From assembly GCA_902784675.1 (NCBI GenBank), contig CACZVR010000008.1:1-53684 (forward strand): a stretch of DNA of 53,684 nucleotides. Direction: 5' to 3'. How positions within the stretch are numbered: the stretch's first letter is position 1; each line of letters opens with the position of its first letter. Source of the stretch: an uncultured Bacteroidales bacterium (GTDB lineage Bacteria; Bacteroidota; Bacteroidia; Bacteroidales; Muribaculaceae). Below are positions 24,562 to 33,041 of the stretch, one piece after another. Below the pieces are notes generated by a model, which was not told the DNA's origin, made no database searches, and was given only the letters and a program-made list of their open reading frames with translations. A program made the translations under genes and the position numbers.

Positions 24562-25443
24562 ATGGATACTAATGAACTGCTGCGCAAGGTCCGCAAAATA
24601 GAAATCAAGACCAAGGGCCTGTCGCAGAACATATTTGCCGGCGAGTACCACTCGGCCTTCAAGGGCAGGGGTATGACCTTCAGCGAGGTGCGCGAGTACC
24701 AGTATGGTGACGATGTGCGCGACATCGACTGGAACGTCACGGCCCGCTACAACCGCCCCTATGTGAAGGTGTATGAGGAGGAACGCGAACTCACGGTGAT
24801 GCTTCTCGTTGACGTGAGCGGCAGCAAGGACTTTGGCGCCGTGGGTGTCGCCAAGCGCGAGATGATGGCCGAAATCGGTGCCACCATCGCTTTCTCGGCC
24901 ATCGAGAACAACGACAAGGTGGGCGTCATCTTCTTCAGCGACAAGGTGGAGAAATTCATCCCGCCCAAGAAGGGCCGCAAGCACATCCTGCTCGTCATTC
25001 GCGAGTTACTTGACTTCCAGCCCGAGGGCACAGGCACCGACATCAACATGGTGCTGGAGTACATGACCAGCGCCCTGAAGAAGCGGTGCACCACCTTCCT
25101 GGTGAGTGATTTCATCGACGAGCACGATTACAGCAAATCACTGTCCATCGCCAACCACAAGCACGACGTGATTGCCGTGCAGGTGTATGACAAGCGCGAG
25201 GCACAACTGCCCGACGTGGGGCTGATGCGCATGCGTGATGCCGAGCGCGGCACCATGCGCTGGGTGAACACCGGCAGCAAACGGGTGCGCGACGCTTACC
25301 GCCGCTGGTGGTACAACCAGCAACAGGCTGTCAACAGCACGTTGCAACGCTGCAATGTCGACCTAGCGACCGTGGCTACCGACGAGGACTATGTGGCCGC
25401 CCTGATGGGACTGTTCAAAAACCGTGGAGTAAAGGCTCACTGA
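24562..25443 (+). CDS. DUF58 protein of the bat operon
   Basis: A 293-residue DUF58 protein. It carries the signature FSEVREYQYGDDVRDIDWNVTAR (residues about 40-62), which gives the family its name. A degenerate VWA-like fold follows (VMLLVDVSGSKDFG, with a DVSGS metal site). No membrane segment is present. DUF58 proteins nearly always accompany MoxR ATPases and VWA proteins, as here, and are thought to be partners of the ATPase. RVRDAYRRWW and VATDEDYVAALMGLF close the protein. It is followed by the third operon gene after about 30 bases. Confidence 0.93.
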   Translation: MDTNELLRKVRKIEIKTKGLSQNIFAGEYHSAFKGRGMTFSEVREYQYGDDVRDIDWNVTARYNRPYVKVYEEERELTVMLLVDVSGSKDFGAVGVAKREMMAEIGATIAFSAIENNDKVGVIFFSDKVEKFIPPKKGRKHILLVIRELLDFQPEGTGTDINMVLEYMTSALKKRCTTFLVSDFIDEHDYSKSLSIANHKHDVIAVQVYDKREAQLPDVGLMRMRDAERGTMRWVNTGSKRVRDAYRRWWYNQQQAVNSTLQRCNVDLATVATDEDYVAALMGLFKNRGVKAH

Positions 25444-25453
25444 GCCTTGATTT

Positions 25454-25468
25454 TAGATTAGAGATTAG
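25454..25468 (+). repeat. Short degenerate TAG array
   Basis: TAG at 25454, 25459 and 25466; the last two are 7 bases apart (AGATTAG). It begins 10 bases behind the DUF58 gene. The ATTAGAG/ATTAGTG units are the same as two of the units at 38743-38759. Confidence 0.55.
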
Positions 25469-25476
25469 TGAATTTT

Positions 25477-26433
25477 ATGTCACAGAACATGAGACATATC
25501 ATGATGGGTGCCGTGCTGCTCGTGGCAACTGTGCTGGGAGCATGGGGCGGCAACGTCACCTTCAAAGCCAAACTCGATAGCGTGACACTGCTCATGGGAA
25601 AAACCACATCGCTGCACCTGGAAATCACTCAGGACAAGAACGCCCGTGGCTTCTTCCCTGGTGAGCAGGCCGACACGCTCAGCGCAATGATCGAGATTGC
25701 CGAACGTCCTGCTGCCGACACGACCGACCTGGGCAACAACCGCATCCAAATCAATCGCGACCTCATCATCCAGAGCTTTGACTCGGGTATGTGGGTCATC
25801 AAGCCCATCCCCTATGTAGTGAACGGCGATACCGCCTTCAGCAATCAATTGTCACTGAAGGTGATGCCCGTCAACGTGAGCCAGATGAAAGACATCAACG
25901 ATATCAAGCCTGTCGAGGACGTGCCGTTCAATCTGCTGGACTGGCTGCCCGATTACTGGTGGGCATGGTTGCTGGGGCTGTTGCTGATTGGAGCAGGCAT
26001 CTGGGCCTACCGCAAGTATTACAAGAAAGGCATCAACCCGTTAAAACCCAGCAAGAAGCGTCTGCCGCCCTATGAGGAGGCAATGATCAACCTGCAGAAC
26101 CTCAAAGCCGCCCAGCTGTGGCAGAAAGGACAGGAAAAAGACTATTTCACTGGGTTGACCGATATCCTGCGCGTGTACATCGACCGCCGTTTCCACATCA
26201 ACGCCGTTGAGATGACCTCATCGCAGATCATCGACACGTTGAAGAAAAACGAGGAGACCAAGGCGGTGAACGAGCAACTGGAGATGATTCTCGAAGTGGC
26301 CGACATCGTGAAGTTTGCCAACGCACGCCCCCTGGCAGACGACAATGAGGTCGCCTACCAGCGCGCCGTGAACTTCGTCGAGGCCACACGTCCCGTCGAA
26401 CAACCCGAAAAGAAAGAGGAGGTGAAGAAATGA
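25477..26433 (+). CDS. Bat-operon membrane protein (BatD-like/DUF4381-like)
   Basis: A 318-residue protein between the DUF58 gene and batA, the place taken by an uncharacterised gene in Bacteroides aerotolerance operons. A signal or anchor segment (RHIMMGAVLLVATVLGAWGG) precedes a periplasmic beta domain to about residue 150. A membrane helix follows (YWWAWLLGLLLIGAGIWAYR), then a cytoplasmic helical part ending in charged residues (EQPEKKEEVKK). It resembles a small relative of BatD. A GTG three codons upstream is possible; the ATG is preferred. Its stop overlaps the batA start (ATGA), so translation is coupled. Confidence 0.82.
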   Translation: MSQNMRHIMMGAVLLVATVLGAWGGNVTFKAKLDSVTLLMGKTTSLHLEITQDKNARGFFPGEQADTLSAMIEIAERPAADTTDLGNNRIQINRDLIIQSFDSGMWVIKPIPYVVNGDTAFSNQLSLKVMPVNVSQMKDINDIKPVEDVPFNLLDWLPDYWWAWLLGLLLIGAGIWAYRKYYKKGINPLKPSKKRLPPYEEAMINLQNLKAAQLWQKGQEKDYFTGLTDILRVYIDRRFHINAVEMTSSQIIDTLKKNEETKAVNEQLEMILEVADIVKFANARPLADDNEVAYQRAVNFVEATRPVEQPEKKEEVKK

Positions 26434-27425
26434 TGAACCTTGCTCATCCCGCATTGCTGTGGTTGCTGCCCGTGCTGCTGATTCCACTCATTGCGTGGTA
26501 TATCTACAGTCAGGACAAGAACGAGCCCGAAATGAACGTGTCCTCGACCCGAGCGTTTGACGGCATGGGCACGAGCTGGAAAGTGTGGCTCAAGCATTTG
26601 TCATTTGCCCTCAAGATAGGAGCGATAGCCTGTCTCGTCATTATCCTGTGCCGCCCACAGACCAAGGACAGCTGGTCCACCAGCGATGTGGAAGGCACCG
26701 ACATCGTCATCGCCCTTGATGTCTCCACCAGTATGCTTGCCAAGGACTTCAAGCCTAACCGCTTTGATTGTGCCAAGCGTGTTGCTACACAGTTTGTCAG
26801 CGGTCGCGACCACGACAATATCGGTCTGGTGCTTTTTGCGGGAGAGAGTTTCACCCAAGTGCCCATGACCATGGACAATGCCACACTGGTCAACGCCATC
26901 GGGCAGACCGAGATGGGCGCTCTGGAAGACGGTACCGCCATCGGTGACGGCATCGCCACCGCCATTAACCGCATCCGCGACGGCAAGGCCAAAAGCAAGA
27001 GCATCATCCTGCTCACCGACGGCAGCAACAACACGGGCGTGGTGGCACCCAACACCGCTGCCGACATCGCCCGCAAGTTCGGCATCAAGATCTACACCAT
27101 CGGTGTGGGCAGCAACGGCTCTGCTGACTATCCTGTTGCCATCGACTATGCCGGCAACATCCAGTACCAACGCATGCCCGTGGTTATCGACGAGGCGACC
27201 TTGAAGAACATCGCTGCTACCACAGGAGGCAAATACTTCCGCGCCACCTCGGGCAGCGTGTTAAGCGACATCTTCAAAGAAATCGATCAACTCGAGAAGA
27301 CCCACATGGACGTGCAGCGCTTTACCCACACCGAGGACCACTATGAGCCCTGGGCATTGTTGCTGCTCGGCCTGCTGCTGTTAAGCCTGCTGCTGGACTA
27401 CACGATGTTGAGGCATATACCGTAG
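26430..27425 (+). CDS. batA: BatA, VWA-domain membrane protein
   Basis: A 331-residue protein with two N-terminal membrane segments (about 8-25 and 58-74), a VWA domain with MIDAS motif DVSTS (97-101), and a C-terminal membrane helix (LLLLGLLLLSLLLDY). The VWA domain faces the periplasm and should bind a divalent metal; TDGSNNTG carries the later Asp. The gene belongs to the Bacteroides aerotolerance set, whose loss has been linked to oxygen sensitivity, although later work questioned a direct role. The stop TAG at 27423 is followed by the long 7-nt array. Confidence 0.94.
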   Translation: MMNLAHPALLWLLPVLLIPLIAWYIYSQDKNEPEMNVSSTRAFDGMGTSWKVWLKHLSFALKIGAIACLVIILCRPQTKDSWSTSDVEGTDIVIALDVSTSMLAKDFKPNRFDCAKRVATQFVSGRDHDNIGLVLFAGESFTQVPMTMDNATLVNAIGQTEMGALEDGTAIGDGIATAINRIRDGKAKSKSIILLTDGSNNTGVVAPNTAADIARKFGIKIYTIGVGSNGSADYPVAIDYAGNIQYQRMPVVIDEATLKNIAATTGGKYFRATSGSVLSDIFKEIDQLEKTHMDVQRFTHTEDHYEPWALLLLGLLLLSLLLDYTMLRHIP

Positions 27426-27432
27426 AGAGGCG

Positions 27433-27487
27433 TTAGTTATTAGGCGTTAGGCGTTAGGTATTAGGCTTTAGGTATTAGGTGTTAGGT
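27433..27487 (+). repeat. 7-nt TAG array, 8 units (batA/batB gap)
   Basis: TAG begins at 27434, 27441, 27448, 27455, 27462, 27469, 27476 and 27483 without a slip. Flanks vary (TTAGGCG, TTAGGTA, TTAGGCT), but spacing and TAG do not. The array lies 11 bases after the batA stop and ends 36 bases before batB. Confidence 0.95.
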
Positions 27488-27522
27488 GACTCACAATATA
27501 CTATTGAAAGAGGAATGTAACT

Positions 27523-28599
27523 ATGATCAATTTTGCTCATCCGCAATATTTCTATTTGCTGCTCCTGCTACCGGCATTGGTGCTGCTGTTCTTGTGGAAC
27601 CGCCGCGATCGCCGCAAACGGCTGGAGCGCTATGGCAAACGCGCGTCTATCGAGCCGTTGATGCCCGAGGTGTCGCGCTATAAACCATGGATCAGGCTTG
27701 CACTTGAACTGCTGTTGCTCACGATGGTCGTCATCGTGCTGGCGCGTCCTCGTGCGGGTTCCAGCAAGACGTCCACCAACGTGCACGGCATCGAGGTAAT
27801 GGTCGCCGTCGACGTGTCCAACTCGATGAATGCATCAAGCACCGACAACCCGCAGGACGTGAGCCGCCTGCAGCGCGCCAAGATGATCCTGCAGAAACTC
27901 ATCGACCGCCTCGATAACAACAAGGTGGGACTGATTGTGTTTGCCGGCAATGCCTACATGCAGATGCCCATGACCAGCGATGCCGCCTCGGCAAAACTGT
28001 TCCTGAACGGCATCAGCACCAACATGGCGCCCACCCAGGGCACTGCCATCGGCGCCGCCATCAACTTGGCACTCAACGGCTTCTCGCAGAGTAAGAAATC
28101 GCAGAAAGCCATAATCATTATCACCGATGGCGAGAACTTTGAGGATGATGCCGTGGGCGCCGCCAAGGAAGCCGCCAAGATGGGCGTCCAAGTGGATGTC
28201 ATCGGCGTGGGTTCCACTACCGGTGTTCCCATTCCCATGGAGGGCGGTTACCTGACCGATGACGAGGGCAATCCCGTCACCACCAGCCTCAACGAGAAAA
28301 TGGCGCAAGAAATTGCCCAGGGCGGCAAGGGTGTCTATATCTCGGGTACGGCAAGCGACGCTGTCTCGACGCTGCAAGAGACACTCGACAAACTCGCCAA
28401 GAGCGACCTGGCCGTCGTGTCCTATACCCAGCACGACGAGCAGTTCCCTGTGTTTGCCACCATCGCCCTGTTGCTGCTGCTGGGACTGTTACTCTTGCTC
28501 GAACGCAAGAACCCGTGGCTCAAGCGATACAATTTCTTCACCAAGGATAAAGAAAAGACTTCGATTTTGACCAAGAATAATGAAACAGAGAAGAAGTAA
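27523..28599 (+). CDS. batB: BatB, VWA-domain membrane protein
   Basis: A 358-residue paralogue of BatA with the same plan: membrane segments near residues 9-25 and 58-74, MIDAS motif DVSNS (97-101), ITDGENFEDD, and a C-terminal membrane helix (FATIALLLLLGLLLLLERK) followed by a short basic tail. It probably pairs with BatA. Its 3' end overlaps batC by 20 bases, which argues for coupled translation and equal amounts of the two products. Confidence 0.94.
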   Translation: MINFAHPQYFYLLLLLPALVLLFLWNRRDRRKRLERYGKRASIEPLMPEVSRYKPWIRLALELLLLTMVVIVLARPRAGSSKTSTNVHGIEVMVAVDVSNSMNASSTDNPQDVSRLQRAKMILQKLIDRLDNNKVGLIVFAGNAYMQMPMTSDAASAKLFLNGISTNMAPTQGTAIGAAINLALNGFSQSKKSQKAIIIITDGENFEDDAVGAAKEAAKMGVQVDVIGVGSTTGVPIPMEGGYLTDDEGNPVTTSLNEKMAQEIAQGGKGVYISGTASDAVSTLQETLDKLAKSDLAVVSYTQHDEQFPVFATIALLLLLGLLLLLERKNPWLKRYNFFTKDKEKTSILTKNNETEKK

Positions 28600-29434
28600 T
28601 CACACAGCGTTGACAATGATATTGGTAGCCGCCTTGGCCCTGCTTGTCACTTTCCCGACAACAGCCCAAGGCAAAGCGCCCAAGATGACCAAGAAGGAGC
28701 GCGTCGCCCTGCGCAACGGCAACAAACTGTATGAGAAAAAGCGCTATGCCGAGGCCGAGGTCGAATACCGCAAGGCTTTGCAGGCCAACCCCGCGAGCGA
28801 GAAAGCGCAATTCAATCTCGCCACCGCCCTCATGCGACAAGGCAGCGTCACAGCCAAGGAAGACGATGACAAGAACCCGATGAAGCAGGCCGAGGGACTG
28901 CTCACTAATCTGGCCAAGGGAGCCCAGGACAAGCAACTGCGCGGCAAGGCCAGCTATGACTTGGGCAACATCGCCTATGGCCGTCAGGACTATGGCAAGG
29001 CCATCGAGTTCTACAAGCATGCCCTGCGTTGCAATCCCGATGACAATCAAGCACGTCAGAACCTGCGTCTGGCTCAACTCAAAAAGCAAGAGCAAGACAA
29101 GAACAAAGACAAAAACCAGGACAACAAGGACCAAAACAAAGATCAGAATAAGGATCAAAACAAAGACAAAGACCAAAATAAGGACCAGAATAAGGATCAG
29201 AACAAAGACAAAGATCAAAATCAAGACCAAAACAAGGATCAACAGAACCAGAATCAAGATCAAAATAAACAAGATCAACAGAAACAACAGCAGCAGGGCG
29301 GCATGAGTCAGCAAAATGCCGAGCAGGTGCTCAAGGCCATGCAGGACCGCGAGCGCGCCACCCAGCAGCGCATCAACGCGCAACAGGCTCAACAACAACG
29401 TCATGAGCGCCAGCGCACCAATAAGAAGTGGTAG
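28580..29434 (+). CDS. batC: BatC, TPR protein with Asp/Lys/Gln/Asn tract
   Basis: A 284-residue periplasmic protein: signal peptide (ILVAALALLVTFPTTAQG), two to three tetratricopeptide repeats (NKLYEKKRYAEAEVEYRKAL; KASYDLGNIAYGRQDYGKAI), then from about residue 170 to 237 a tract made almost only of K, D, Q and N (NKDQNKDKDQN units). A Gln-rich tail ends the protein. BatC proteins of other Bacteroidetes have a similar but variable tract. It is coded by short DNA repeats (29100-29290), so slippage could change its length. The stop TAG at 29432 leads into a 7-nt array. Confidence 0.92.
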   Translation: MKQRRSNHTALTMILVAALALLVTFPTTAQGKAPKMTKKERVALRNGNKLYEKKRYAEAEVEYRKALQANPASEKAQFNLATALMRQGSVTAKEDDDKNPMKQAEGLLTNLAKGAQDKQLRGKASYDLGNIAYGRQDYGKAIEFYKHALRCNPDDNQARQNLRLAQLKKQEQDKNKDKNQDNKDQNKDQNKDQNKDKDQNKDQNKDQNKDKDQNQDQNKDQQNQNQDQNKQDQQKQQQQGGMSQQNAEQVLKAMQDRERATQQRINAQQAQQQRHERQRTNKKW

Positions 29435-29481
29435 TTTAGGTATTAGGCTTTAGGTTTTAGGCTTTAGGTTTTAGGTTTTAG
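29432..29481 (+). repeat. 7-nt TAG array, 7 units (batC/batD gap)
   Basis: After the batC stop (TAG 29432), TAG recurs at 29437, 29444, 29451, 29458, 29465, 29472 and 29479. The units are TTAGGTA, TTAGGCT and TTAGGTT. The array fills nearly the whole gap and ends 10 bases before batD. Confidence 0.95.
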
Positions 29482-29491
29482 AAAGATTTCA

Positions 29492-31312
29492 ATGAAGCGA
29501 ATCATCAATATAGCTATCTTGCTCTTGGCCGTGCTAACGGCACAGGCGGCCTCGTTTACAGTCGAGGCACCGCGCCAGGTGGTCGAGGGCAACAAGTTCA
29601 ACGTCACCTTTGTGCTCAAGAACGGGGAAGGCTCCAGTTTCACCCCTCCCGAGGTGAGCGGTGCCAAACTCATCTATGGCCCCAGCGTGTCACACAGTTA
29701 CAGTTCATCATGGGTCAACGGCAAGTCGAGCCACTCCTCTAGCGAGGAATACACGATGATCTACAAAGCCACCCAAACAGGCAAATGCCACATCGGTGCG
29801 GCATCCATCGTTGTTGACGGCAAACGCCACACTTCCAACGCTTTCACCATCGAGGTGTTGCCATCGGGAAGTCAGCCCAGCCACCAGCAGCAAACCACCC
29901 CAGGCGCCCCCACTCCCTACAGCGACCCGCTGACACAGAGTGCCGACAAGTCGGTGAGCGGCAAGGACCTGTTTGTGCGCATCGAAATGTCAAAACCGCG
30001 CGTGTATGAGCAGCAGGCTGTGGTTTGCACCATCAAGTTGTACACCAAATACCAGATTTCGCAGTTCATGCCCACCATTCAGCCCTCGTTTGACGGATTC
30101 CTGATTGAGGAGATTCCCGTGCAGCCCAGCCTGAACAAGGTGGAAGTCCTGAATGGTGAGCGATACATGACCGCCATCCTCAAGAAGTGCATCCTGTATC
30201 CGCAACAGAGCGGCAAATTGACCATCACATCGGGCAACTATGATGTGAGCGTGGTGCAGTTCGACACCTTCAAGAGCATCTTCGGCACCATCTCCAAGCC
30301 TGTAGAAAAGGACCTGAAGGTGACCAGTAACTCGGCAACCATCAACATCCTGCCGTTGCCCGAGCCCAAGCCAGCATCGTTCACGGGTGCTGTGGGCCGA
30401 TTCAACGTCACCACCGACCTCAAGCCCGCGACAGGCCACAAGACCTACAGTGCGGCAAGTTACCGCTACATCATCAGTGGTACCGGCAACATCAAGTATA
30501 TCAAAGCGCCCGAGATCAAATTCCCCGAGCAATTCGATGTCTATGATCCCAAAACCGATGTCCTGGTCAATGACGGTGCAGGCGACATGAGCGGCAAGGT
30601 CGTGATGGACTACACCTTTATCCCGCAATATGCAGGAGAGTTTGACATCCCGGCCGGTGAGTTCACCTACTTTGACCCCGACGCAGGCAAGTATGAAACC
30701 ATCACCATTCCCTCACGACATCTCTCGGTCGCCAAGGGCGAGGGCCAACCCAGCAACCACTACCGCATGAAGAACATGGACATCCGACCCATCAAGAGCG
30801 GTGACCTGGGGTTGAAGAAGTCACATGGATACATCGTGGACAACTGGTCCTACTGGCTGTGGTTCCTGTTGCCGCTGCTGGCCATGGTGGCACTGCTGCT
30901 GTACTATCGCAAGCAACTGAAGGAGCGGGCCGACGTGCGCCGCATGCGCTCAAAACGCGCCAGCAAGGTGGCACAACGCCGCCTGAAGGCTGCCCGCGGT
31001 TTTGCCACTCGCGGTGACCGCAACGGCTTCTATGCCGAAATGCTCAATGCCCTGTGGGGATACATGAGCGACAAGCTATCCATTCCTGTGAGCGAATTGA
31101 GCAAAGACAACATCAATGCCGAATTGGAACAATATGGCATCGATGAGCAGTTGCGCAAGGAGGCCATTGACCTGATCGACAAGTGTGAGTTCGCACAATA
31201 TGCCCCTGAACTGGCCCAAAGCGACATGAACGCAGTGCTCGATGAGGCGGCAGGCATCATTGACCGATTGGAGAATGTCAAACGCAAGAAAACAACCATC
31301 GAGGAGTCATGA
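29492..31312 (+). CDS. batD: BatD, oxygen-tolerance membrane protein
   Basis: A 606-residue protein: signal peptide (IINIAILLLAVLTAQA), three Ig-like periplasmic domains to about residue 440 (FTVEAPRQVVEGNKFNVTF; DLFVRIEMSKPRVYEQQAV; YTFIPQYAGEFDIPAGEF), one membrane helix (YWLWFLLPLLAMVALLLYY), and a cytoplasmic helical part (RSKRASKVAQRRLKAARGF and beyond). This is the full BatD plan and a normal length. Together with BatA-C it should form an envelope complex. The stop overlaps the batE start by four bases. Confidence 0.94.
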   Translation: MKRIINIAILLLAVLTAQAASFTVEAPRQVVEGNKFNVTFVLKNGEGSSFTPPEVSGAKLIYGPSVSHSYSSSWVNGKSSHSSSEEYTMIYKATQTGKCHIGAASIVVDGKRHTSNAFTIEVLPSGSQPSHQQQTTPGAPTPYSDPLTQSADKSVSGKDLFVRIEMSKPRVYEQQAVVCTIKLYTKYQISQFMPTIQPSFDGFLIEEIPVQPSLNKVEVLNGERYMTAILKKCILYPQQSGKLTITSGNYDVSVVQFDTFKSIFGTISKPVEKDLKVTSNSATINILPLPEPKPASFTGAVGRFNVTTDLKPATGHKTYSAASYRYIISGTGNIKYIKAPEIKFPEQFDVYDPKTDVLVNDGAGDMSGKVVMDYTFIPQYAGEFDIPAGEFTYFDPDAGKYETITIPSRHLSVAKGEGQPSNHYRMKNMDIRPIKSGDLGLKKSHGYIVDNWSYWLWFLLPLLAMVALLLYYRKQLKERADVRRMRSKRASKVAQRRLKAARGFATRGDRNGFYAEMLNALWGYMSDKLSIPVSELSKDNINAELEQYGIDEQLRKEAIDLIDKCEFAQYAPELAQSDMNAVLDEAAGIIDRLENVKRKKTTIEES

Positions 31313-32079
31313 AACAAATCATCATATCCATCCTATTAGCCGTCATGGCCTTGCCTCTCATGGCAGCCAACGCCAACATAGACAAGGCGAACCAGGCTTA
31401 CAAACAGGAGCTTTATAACGAGGCGCTGCAGCTCTATCTGCAAGAGGCCAAGGAGACGGGCGTGTCATCGGCTCTGTATTGCAACATCGGTGACACCTAC
31501 TACCGCCTCAAGGACAACGTGCATGCCGTGCTCTACTATGAACGCGCCCTGGTGCTTGACCCATCGAACAGTGACGCGCGTTTCAACCTGGACTTCGTGC
31601 GTGGCAAGATGCAACTGCCCGACGATGCGGGTGATTCGTGGTTCAGCAACTGGGTAGACCAGACGGTGAGCCGCCTGTCGAGCAACGCATGGGCCGTTAT
31701 CGCCATCATCACCTTCCTGCTGTTCCTGGCTGGTGTGGCAGCCTATCTTTTCCTTGACAACGTGCTGATGCGCAAAATCGGCTTCTTTGGTGGTGCCTTA
31801 TTGCTGGTGGCAACCATTCTTGCTAATCTGGCGGCATTTCATGTCTATCACAAGGCGACAAGCGGCAACGCTGCCATCATCATGCCCGAGAGCGTCGTCC
31901 TGAGCACAGCGCCGCGCGAGGCACGCGACAAGGACGAGGAGGCCTTCAGCCTGCAACAGGGCACCCGCGTCGAGATTGTCGATTCCATTACCGGCAAGGA
32001 CAGCGGCAAATGGCTGCAAGTTTCGACAGCCGGCGGACACAAAGCATGGCTCAAAGCCAATGACATTGAAGTGATTTGA
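31309..32079 (+). CDS. batE: BatE, TPR plus SH3-like protein
   Basis: A 256-residue protein: signal peptide (IIISILLAVMALPLMA), two TPR units (NQAYKQELYNEALQLYLQE; IGDTYYRLKDNVHAVLYYER), two membrane segments (AVIAIITFLLFLAGVAAYLF and FFGGALLLVATILANLAAF), and a C-terminal bacterial SH3-like domain (GTRVEIVDSITGKDSGKWLQ to LKANDIEVI). SH3-like domains of this sort often contact peptidoglycan. It is the last classical bat gene and is followed two bases later by a PAP2 phosphatase. Confidence 0.93.
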   Translation: MKQIIISILLAVMALPLMAANANIDKANQAYKQELYNEALQLYLQEAKETGVSSALYCNIGDTYYRLKDNVHAVLYYERALVLDPSNSDARFNLDFVRGKMQLPDDAGDSWFSNWVDQTVSRLSSNAWAVIAIITFLLFLAGVAAYLFLDNVLMRKIGFFGGALLLVATILANLAAFHVYHKATSGNAAIIMPESVVLSTAPREARDKDEEAFSLQQGTRVEIVDSITGKDSGKWLQVSTAGGHKAWLKANDIEVI

Positions 32080-32081
32080 GT

Positions 32082-32744
32082 ATGTTAGACTATCTGATTG
32101 ACCTAGATTCTGATGCTTTGCTGACCATCAACGGTTGGCATGACATTTTTCAAGACGCCTTTTGGTTCATGCTGTCAAGCAAGTTGGCCTCGGTGCTGAT
32201 TGCGCTGGGGCTTATTTGGGTGTTGTTGCACAAGAAACGCAGCTATGCCTTGCTGGTCATCGCGATGCTGGCACTCACCATCACCATCGCCGACCAGGTG
32301 TCATCGGGCATCATCAAGTCACTTGTAGAAAGGTTTCGCCCCACCCATGACCCCACGATCGGCGCGCTCGTTCACACGGTGAACGGGTATCGCGGCGGCA
32401 TGTATGGCTTTGTGTCGAGCCATGCGGCCAACGCCTTTGGCGCCATCACCCTGATTTCATTGATCATGCGCCAGCGCCTGGTGCTGTTCCCGCTGCTGTT
32501 GTGGGCGCTGTTGCAATGCTACAGCCGTATGTATCTGGGGGTTCATTACCCTGGCGACATTCTGGGCGGCATCGTTGTGGGACTGGCATCGGGATGGCTT
32601 GTGTGGCTGCTGATGCGACTGATTCAACGGCGCTTCAACATTTCCAACGCCACGTTCACCAAATCAGAAGGCGCCGTCATTGCCTCATCGGTTGGCATCA
32701 CCATCATCGGCATTGCCGTGGCAGCAGCTTTCCAGGCATGGTGA
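32082..32744 (+). CDS. PAP2-family membrane phosphatase
   Basis: A 220-residue integral membrane phosphatase with six hydrophobic segments. The three PAP2 motifs are KSLVERFRP (79-87), SSHAANAF (112-119, with Ser instead of the usual Pro-Ser-Gly-His) and SRMYLGVHYPGD (148-159, His155, Asp159). These enzymes act on undecaprenyl pyrophosphate, lipid A or phosphatidylglycerol phosphate; the substrate cannot be chosen here. It begins two bases behind the batE stop and closes the operon. No clear terminator follows in the AT-rich 297-base gap to 33041, in which I see nothing else. Confidence 0.9.
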   Translation: MLDYLIDLDSDALLTINGWHDIFQDAFWFMLSSKLASVLIALGLIWVLLHKKRSYALLVIAMLALTITIADQVSSGIIKSLVERFRPTHDPTIGALVHTVNGYRGGMYGFVSSHAANAFGAITLISLIMRQRLVLFPLLLWALLQCYSRMYLGVHYPGDILGGIVVGLASGWLVWLLMRLIQRRFNISNATFTKSEGAVIASSVGITIIGIAVAAAFQAW

Positions 32745-33041
32745 TATAAAAACAAAAAATCCCCGACTCACGCCGCGGATCATTTGAAAAAAATCTAATT
32801 AACCTCTAATACCATTAACATAAACCTTAAAACTAAATCTTAACCTTTAACTCAAAACCCCATGCCTCACGGCAACAATTTTAAGTCATATGATGAAAAA
32901 TCGATGCAAAGGTAAGGCTAAATATGTTATTAAACATAATTTTTGAACAAGAAAATTCTCAAATTTAACACTCTTTAGTGTTTTGGTACATTTTCTCACA
33001 GTTTTAAGGCTATTTTCCTATCAAAACCAGTAGCATCAGCA

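Noticed and set aside
29100-29290. Short direct repeats that could be mistaken for a CRISPR or a satellite
   Set aside because: They are in-frame codons of the KDQN tract of BatC, with no unique spacers of CRISPR length.
32745-33041. A hidden small gene or RNA in the 297-base gap
   Set aside because: The stretch is AT-rich with stops in all frames, no promoter box pair and no stable hairpin that I could find.
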